Shown here: in pieces, positions 6,612 to 11,821 of the stretch
Layout: every line of letters starts with the position of its first letter
Numbering within the stretch: position 1 is the first letter of the stretch
NCBI GenBank assembly: GCA_019417865.1
Contig: DYCW01000051.1
Span: 2,693-14,513 of the forward strand
Direction of reading: 5' to 3'
DNA from: Ruminococcus sp.
GTDB taxonomy: Bacteria; Bacillota; Clostridia; Oscillospirales; Ruminococcaceae
Length of the DNA stretch: 11,821 nucleotides
Notes under the pieces: model-generated
Seen by the model: only the letters and a program-made list of their open reading frames with translations
Told to the model about the DNA's origin: nothing
Database searches by the model: none
Position numbers and translations under genes: made by a program

Positions 6612-7250
6612 GGGTATCGAACCATTGCCAAAGCTGTGAAGACCTCTTTTGTGGAGAAAAAATCGGAGTTTATTGCAACGCTTGTGCCCGTGCAGACGGC
6701 AGAAGAAGCGATTGCTTGTATCGAAACGGTACGGCGGGAACATCGAAAGGCAAGGCACAATGTCTATGCGTATATTCTGCGGGAAAATCACATGACACGC
6801 TATTCCGATGACGGAGAACCGCAGGGAACGGCGGGGGTGCCCGTTCTGAATGTGCTGCAAAAAAAGGAACTGACCGATGTTTGCTGTGTGGTGACACGGT
6901 ATTTTGGCGGTATTCTCTTGGGTGGGGGCGGTCTGGTACGGGCATATTCTCACAGTGCAGCCTTGGCGGTCGAAGCCGCAGCCATACAAACAATGGTGTC
7001 TTGTTATCCCGTTACCCTGAAGATGGCATATTCCTTGTATGGCAAAGTGTCCTATCATTTACCGCAGCTGCCCATTTTGCAGCAGGATGCAGCCTTTGGA
7101 GATACCGTTACCCTTTCTCTGCTGGTGCCCGAGGAAAGGATAGAATCCTTTCAGGCGGACATGATTGCGTTGACAAACGGCGGCATTTCCATACAGATTG
7201 GTGCATTGCAGTATGCCGACTTTGCGGCAGTTGCAGACCGCTTACCGTAA
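6609..7250 (+). CDS. YigZ/IMPACT family protein (UPF0029 with DUF1949)
   Basis: With the TTG start at 6609 the product has 213 residues, the normal length for bacterial YigZ proteins. The N-terminal IMPACT domain carries the family signature: VEKKSEFIA (15-23), RYSDDGEPQGTAG (64-76) and RYFGGILLGGGGLVRAY (97-113). A C-terminal ferredoxin-like DUF1949 domain follows (about 135-205). In eukaryotes, IMPACT modulates the stress kinase GCN2; the role of the bacterial proteins is unclear, with links to translation and nucleic-acid binding suggested. The frame can be extended upstream to a TTG at 6507, but that would translate the rpmE terminator into non-conserved sequence. The gene stands alone between the rpmE terminator and the large repeat cluster. 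Confidence 0.9.
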   Translation: MGYRTIAKAVKTSFVEKKSEFIATLVPVQTAEEAIACIETVRREHRKARHNVYAYILRENHMTRYSDDGEPQGTAGVPVLNVLQKKELTDVCCVVTRYFGGILLGGGGLVRAYSHSAALAVEAAAIQTMVSCYPVTLKMAYSLYGKVSYHLPQLPILQQDAAFGDTVTLSLLVPEERIESFQADMIALTNGGISIQIGALQYADFAAVADRLP

Positions 7251-7273
7251 TGTATGGGAAGGTTGGAATTTCT

Positions 7274-7560
7274 GTTGACAACCTCTGGTGACAAGAAAAG
7301 GTTGTCACATGAACTTACACAAAGTTACCAATTTGTTCATTGACAGAAAAAGAGCTGTCATAGATCTTGTCACCCCGCTTGTCAACACAAAATGTGCCGG
7401 AATTTCGGGCAGAAATCCAGTTTGTTGACAAGTGTGACAAGCATTTCCCTATGGATTTTATTTTTGAAAAAAAGAGGTATATAGTAGGTTGTACACACAT
7501 ATTGGTACACTTATTGGTTTTTTAGCGGTTGTCACCCCCGCTTGTCAACAAACTTGTCAC
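7274..7560. repeat. TGACAA/TTGTCA repeat cluster upstream of dgt-dnaG-rpoD
   Basis: Ten exact copies of TGACAA or its complement lie in under 290 bp: forward at 7276, 7289, 7426 and 7435; reverse at 7302, 7367, 7379, 7529, 7542 and 7554. A weaker inverted pair, TGACAG/CTGTCA, is at 7341-7346 and 7355-7360. About 0.14 copies would be expected by chance. Eight of the ten form four composite modules, GTTGACAA-(2 to 6 nt)-GTGACAA: + strand at 7274-7294 and 7424-7440, - strand at 7367-7386 and 7529-7549. Starts within groups are mostly 12-13 bp apart. TTTGTTGACAAG (7421-7432) is a perfect 12-bp inverted repeat of CTTGTCAACAAA (7541-7552). The arrangement looks like binding sites for an unknown protein; I do not recognise a matching regulator or origin-type iteron. 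Confidence 0.8.
7443..7526. other. AT-rich stretch inside the repeat cluster
   Basis: Between the third and fourth repeat modules is an AT-rich stretch with runs such as TTTTATTTTTGAAAAAAA. It contains a -10-like TATAGT at 7480-7485 without a good -35 element, and a direct repeat of GTACAC at 7491-7496 and 7505-7510. It may hold the dgt operon promoter or be an easily melted segment. It encodes no protein. Confidence 0.4.
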
Positions 7561-7618
7561 AGGCAGGGCAGCGATGGCAGAAGACGCTTTTGGAAACCGT
7601 GTGCAATGGAGGTGCGGG

Positions 7619-8608
7619 ATGACAATACGAGAACAGCTTGAACAGCGGGAACGGGAAACGCTCAGTCCATTTGCCTGCCTGAGTGCAGAACAGGACAAAC
7701 GGGAACGGATGGAAACGCCCTGCCCGTATCGAACGGCGTTTCAACGGGACAGAGACCGGATTCTGCATTGCAATGCCTTTCGGCGGCTGAAGCGGAAGAC
7801 ACAGGTGTTTCTTTCTCCCGTGGGGGATCATTACCGCACACGTCTGACGCATACGCTGGAAGTGGCACAGATTGCAAGGACGATTTCCCGTGCCCTTTTC
7901 CTGAATGAGGATTTGACAGAAGCCATTGCACTGGGACATGATTTGGGGCATTCTCCGTTCGGACACAGCGGAGAGGCGGTGCTGCATCAGATTTGTCCGC
8001 ATGGCTACAGACACTATGAACAGAGCGTCCGTGTGGTAACCTATATTGAAAAACAGGGAACCGGACTGAATCTGACGGAAGCGGTGCGGGACGGCATTCT
8101 TTGTCATACCAATCGGATTGCAGCAACCAGAGAGGGCTATATTGTACGGCTTGCAGATCGGATTGCCTATCTCAATCATGATATTGAAGATGCCATTCGT
8201 GCTGGGATTTTGCGGCCAGAGGATTTGCCGAAGGAAGCGGTGGCACGTCTGGGCAGTACGAAGACGGAACGGATTACCACACTGGTCAGCAGCGTGGTGG
8301 CACAGGGTGCGGAACAAATTGGCATGGCAGAAGATTGCTTGCAGGCACAGGAACAGCTGCATACATTTATGTTTTCCAACGTATACTATAATCCTGTTGC
8401 AAAACGGGAGGAGAAAAAAGCCGAACAGCTGATCGAACAGCTCTATTCCTATTTTGTAAAACACCCGGAAAAGATGTCGGAAGAGTATCAGCAGATTGCA
8501 AAGCGGTTTGATTTGCACCGTGCTGTCTGTGATTATATTTCCGGTATGAGTGACGGATATGCGATCGATTTATATACAGAATTATTTGTACCGAAGAACT
8601 GGAAGTAG
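7619..8608 (+). CDS. dgt: dGTPase-like HD-domain dNTP triphosphohydrolase
   Basis: The 329-residue product is a deoxynucleoside triphosphate triphosphohydrolase, which splits dNTPs, classically dGTP, into nucleoside and triphosphate and so adjusts DNA precursor pools. The HD-domain metal ligands are visible: His78 (THTLE), His107-Asp108 (GHDLGH) and Asp180 (RLADRIAYLNHDI). FQRDRDRILHCNAFRRLKRKTQ (41-62) and DHYRTRLTHTLEVAQIARTI (70-89) are the usual family blocks. Length and start match clostridial homologues. The ATG at 7619 has GGAGGTG 4 nt before it, which is close but workable. The frame is open further upstream to 7529, but only through the repeat cluster. The stop is 10 bp before dnaG, so the two are co-transcribed and perhaps translationally coupled. 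Substrate preference (dGTP or other dNTPs) cannot be read from sequence. Confidence 0.92.
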   Translation: MTIREQLEQRERETLSPFACLSAEQDKRERMETPCPYRTAFQRDRDRILHCNAFRRLKRKTQVFLSPVGDHYRTRLTHTLEVAQIARTISRALFLNEDLTEAIALGHDLGHSPFGHSGEAVLHQICPHGYRHYEQSVRVVTYIEKQGTGLNLTEAVRDGILCHTNRIAATREGYIVRLADRIAYLNHDIEDAIRAGILRPEDLPKEAVARLGSTKTERITTLVSSVVAQGAEQIGMAEDCLQAQEQLHTFMFSNVYYNPVAKREEKKAEQLIEQLYSYFVKHPEKMSEEYQQIAKRFDLHRAVCDYISGMSDGYAIDLYTELFVPKNWK

Positions 8609-8618
8609 GTGACGGCAG

Positions 8619-10370
8619 ATGATTTCGGATGGGTTTCTGGAACAGTTGCGGACGGCTTGTCCTTTGGAGGAAATTGCACGCACCTATGTGGATTTGAAGC
8701 GGCGGGGCAAAATTTATGTCTGTAACTGCCCGTTTCATTCGGAAAAGACCCCTTCCTGTACGATATTTCCCGACACGCAGAGCTTCTATTGTTTTGGCTG
8801 CGGAGCGGGCGGGGATGTGATTACCTTTGTGCAACGAATCGAAAATCTGGACTTTATGGATTCTGTAAAGCTGCTGGCACAGAAGAGTGGTCTGACGGTA
8901 CCAGAGCAGGAGGCGGATGCCGCACAGACCAGAATACGGAAGCGTGTGCTTGCGGTGAATCGGGCAGCGGCGAATTTCTATTACCGGATGCTGACCGGCA
9001 GCGATAAACGAGGGTTACAGTATTTTGTCAGCCGGCGTTTGACAACGGCGACCATCAAGAAATATGGGCTTGGATTTGCACCAGATACCTGGGATGCCCT
9101 GACCCGCTATCTGCTGCAAAATGGTTTTACAGAAGAGGAACTGTTGCTGGCAGATGTGGCACACCGCTCCAAACGGGGCACGCTTTATGATACGTTCCGC
9201 AATCGGGTCATATTTCCGATTGTGGATTTGCGGGGCAATGTCATCGGCTTCGGCGGAAGAGTCCTGGACGACAGTCAGCCCAAGTATCTAAATACGTCTC
9301 AGACCCCTGTGTTTGACAAGGGAAAGAACCTATTTTCGCTGCAATTTGCAAAAAATGCCGTCACCACCACCTTGATTTTGGCAGAGGGCTACATGGATGT
9401 CATTGCTGTCAATCAGGCAGGCTTTGAAAATGTGGTGGCAACGCTTGGCACTGCCATTACGCCGGAGCAGGCGAGAAAAATTTCCCAGTATGCCAAAACC
9501 GTAATTATTGCCTATGACAGTGATGCTGCTGGACAAAATGCGACACAAAAAGCAATGCGGCATTTCAGTGAAGTGGGCATTCAGACCAAAGTACTCCGGA
9601 TGAAAGGGGCAAAGGATCCGGATGAATATATTAAAAAATTTGGGGCAGAACGATTTCGGATGCTGCTGGAGGGGGCGGATGATGCCATCAACTTTCAGCT
9701 TGACCGATGTGAAGTCGGATTGGATTTGCGGACGGAGAGTGACCGTGCCACCTTGTTGCAGCGGGCAACCGATGTTTTGGTGCAGATTTCCGATCCCGTC
9801 ACACGGGATGTATACTTGATGCGAACGGCAGAGAAATGCAATATTTCCGCTGATGTTTTGCGTGTGAACGTACAGCGGAAGCAGAAAAAACGATATGAGA
9901 TGCAAAAGAAAAAAGATTTCAGCAATATGGTGGAACACACAATCGCCGCACAGCAGCTGCCCCCCATGCAGAATGGAATCCCGGCGACTTGCTCCAGAAC
10001 CGTGCGGGCACAGGAACGGTTGCTTTGTTATCTGCTGTCCCATCCGGAGCAAATTCCTTCGATTGCGGTACAAGTGCAGGCGGAGCAGTTCCAGGTTCCG
10101 TTTTACCGGAAGCTGTTCTGCACCTTACAGGAGCGAAGTCAACAGGAGGCAGACTGTTCGATTTCCGCACTGGGTATGGTATTTTCACCGGAAGAGATGG
10201 GAACCGTCAGCCGGTTGCTCAACTTAAAACAGACCTGTCCAACCAGTATGCAGGAGGTTGCAGACTGTATTCAGCTGCTGCAAACAGATACCACTGCGAC
10301 ACCAGAAACAGATGAGGATTTACGCAGGTTGGTTGCACAAAAAATAAAGAAAAATCAAGCATGGCAATGA
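8619..10370 (+). CDS. dnaG: DNA primase
   Basis: The 583-residue protein makes the RNA primers for chromosome replication and works with the replicative helicase. The N-terminal zinc-binding domain has Cys37, His40, Cys58 and Cys61 (CPFH...CFGC). The catalytic core contains the primase motif FRNRVIFPI (193-201) and the Toprim metal-binding residues Glu256 (AEGYMD) and Asp300-x-Asp302 (YDSDAAG). A linker rich in Lys and Gln (about 418-460) leads to the C-terminal helicase-binding domain (about 460-583). Length is normal for Firmicutes. The ATG at 8619 follows AGGTGA with a 6-nt gap, 10 bp after dgt and 36 bp before rpoD, the classic primase-sigma gene order. Confidence 0.97.
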   Translation: MISDGFLEQLRTACPLEEIARTYVDLKRRGKIYVCNCPFHSEKTPSCTIFPDTQSFYCFGCGAGGDVITFVQRIENLDFMDSVKLLAQKSGLTVPEQEADAAQTRIRKRVLAVNRAAANFYYRMLTGSDKRGLQYFVSRRLTTATIKKYGLGFAPDTWDALTRYLLQNGFTEEELLLADVAHRSKRGTLYDTFRNRVIFPIVDLRGNVIGFGGRVLDDSQPKYLNTSQTPVFDKGKNLFSLQFAKNAVTTTLILAEGYMDVIAVNQAGFENVVATLGTAITPEQARKISQYAKTVIIAYDSDAAGQNATQKAMRHFSEVGIQTKVLRMKGAKDPDEYIKKFGAERFRMLLEGADDAINFQLDRCEVGLDLRTESDRATLLQRATDVLVQISDPVTRDVYLMRTAEKCNISADVLRVNVQRKQKKRYEMQKKKDFSNMVEHTIAAQQLPPMQNGIPATCSRTVRAQERLLCYLLSHPEQIPSIAVQVQAEQFQVPFYRKLFCTLQERSQQEADCSISALGMVFSPEEMGTVSRLLNLKQTCPTSMQEVADCIQLLQTDTTATPETDEDLRRLVAQKIKKNQAWQ

Positions 10371-10406
10371 TGCGGCACGGTCCGCTTTGGAAAGGAACGA
10401 GGAATC

Positions 10407-11483
<1,077 letters not shown>

Positions 11484-11485
11484 TG

Positions 11486-11514
11486 GATTCCCGCTACATA
11501 AGGCGGAATCTTTC
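11486..11514 (+). terminator. Weak intrinsic terminator after rpoD
   Basis: GATTCCCGC (11486-11494) pairs with GCGGAATC (11503-11510) over 8 bp with one bulged C and an 8-nt loop, followed by TTTCG. It lies directly after the rpoD stop. The short T-run suggests only partial termination. Confidence 0.5.
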
Positions 11515-11553
11515 GATCATGCCAATAAAATGTATTTTATTCATATAAAAATG

Positions 11554-11582
11554 TTGCATTTTTTGAAAAAACAGACTATAAT
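11554..11582 (+). promoter_or_regulatory. Promoter downstream of rpoD
   Basis: TTGCAT (11554-11559) and a perfect TATAAT (11577-11582) are 17 bp apart, within A/T-rich sequence. Initiation would be near 11589. It drives the structured region that runs to the window end. Confidence 0.75.
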
Positions 11583-11588
11583 AAAGAT

Positions 11589-11821
11589 AGCAAAGAGGCT
11601 TTCATGCAATTGCATATGTAGAGTCTGTTTGAGCAGACAGCAAGAGCTGTCGAGCAAACAACGATGGTATCATGATAGACTGGGAGTGTTTGCTAAGTGA
11701 GGAAGTGCGTGTTCATTCGAGCGGATGCGTTATGGAGCTTATGCAGCGGTTTCATATAAGCCGTGGCTCGAATAGACTTTTGTCGAATCAAAAATATGAT
11801 AAAGTCAGCCCTGTGGTTTTC
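11589..11821 (+). ncRNA. Structured transcript after rpoD: small RNA or long 5' leader (3' end outside window)
   Basis: This stretch has no long reading frame but many inverted repeats. GACAGC/GCTGTC (11636-11641 with 11646-11651) is capped by an AAGA loop and enclosed by TGTTTG/CAAACA (11626-11631 with 11655-11660). AGCAAACA (11653-11660) can instead pair with TGTTTGCT (11687-11694), which would break that outer stem. ATTCGAGC/GCTCGAAT (11715-11722 with 11766-11773) encloses GCTTAT/ATAAGC (11737-11742 with 11757-11762). GACTTT/AAAGTC (11775-11780 with 11801-11806) follows. I compared it from memory with T-box, M-box, SAM, lysine, c-di-GMP, tmRNA, RNase P and 6S RNA and found no convincing match. 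Confidence 0.5.
11604..11621 (+). CDS. Possible five-codon leader peptide (MQLHM)
   Basis: ATG CAA TTG CAT ATG TAG follows AAAGAGG (11592-11598) by 5 nt, a sound ribosome site about 15 nt after the predicted transcript start. It lies just before the alternative hairpins, where a stalled ribosome could affect folding. The same bases form the 12-bp palindrome ATGCAATTGCAT, so the resemblance to a reading frame may be accidental. Confidence 0.25.
   Translation: MQLHM

Noticed and set aside
7340..7485. TTGACA copies in the repeat cluster as a set of tandem promoters
   Set aside because: None has a good -10 element at 16-18 bp; the TATAGT at 7480-7485 lacks a suitable -35 element.
7274..7560. 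DnaA-box replication origin
   Set aside because: No TTATNCACA match was found; TTGTCACA differs in length and sequence, and neither dnaA nor dnaN is nearby.
7529..7618. N-terminal extension of dgt from the TTG at 7529
   Set aside because: It only translates the repeat cluster; family homology begins at the ATG at 7619, which has its own GGAGGTG.
11705..11821. GTGCG at 11705-11709 as the 5' end of a group II intron
   Set aside because: The pentamer alone is common; following bases do not resemble domain I sequences I know, and no intron-encoded protein is in view.

Overview
The window looks like a chromosomal piece of a cellulosome-producing Ruminococcus (Clostridia, Oscillospiraceae), a fibre-degrading gut or rumen bacterium. 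The main reasons are two neighbouring genes ending in dockerin modules behind long Thr-rich linkers, one of them a secreted GH9 cellulase, and housekeeping proteins (dGTPase, DnaG, RpoD, L31) of clear Firmicutes type. The species assignment is inference; no 16S rRNA or other marker is present.

Layout, all on the + strand. (1) 3-539: C-terminal end of a dockerin protein, entering through a 45-bp tandem repeat in its Thr-rich linker, followed by a hairpin. (2) 678-6007: a strong promoter, then the GH9-CBM3-dockerin cellulase, a GtrA-like membrane protein, a beta-CASP metallo-beta-lactamase-fold protein and a small nitroreductase. They are closely spaced with no clear terminator between them, so they may share a transcript. 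(3) 6105-6580: rpmE (ribosomal protein L31, Zn-binding type) with its own near-consensus promoter, a roughly 120-nt leader and a strong terminator. (4) 6609-7250: a YigZ/IMPACT family gene with a TTG start set by a perfect AGGAGG. (5) 7251-7618: a gene-free stretch packed with copies of TTGTCA/TGACAA. They are organised into four copies of a composite module, GTTGACAA-(2 to 6 nt)-GTGACAA, in alternating orientation, with an AT-rich stretch between the last two. (6) 7619-11483: dgt-dnaG-rpoD, a clostridial form of the macromolecular-synthesis operon, with a dGTPase ahead of primase and the housekeeping sigma factor. (7) 11484-11821: a weak terminator, then a good promoter driving a transcript with many perfect inverted repeats, some mutually exclusive, and a five-codon mini-ORF. 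No protein gene is visible there before the window ends, so it is either a structured small RNA or a long regulatory leader.

The coding genes belong to known families. The parts that known features do not explain are the repeat cluster upstream of dgt-dnaG-rpoD (one 11-bp element of which also forms the -35 region of the rpmE promoter) and the structured transcript downstream of rpoD. The two dockerins also differ strongly from each other, which suggests different cohesin partners.
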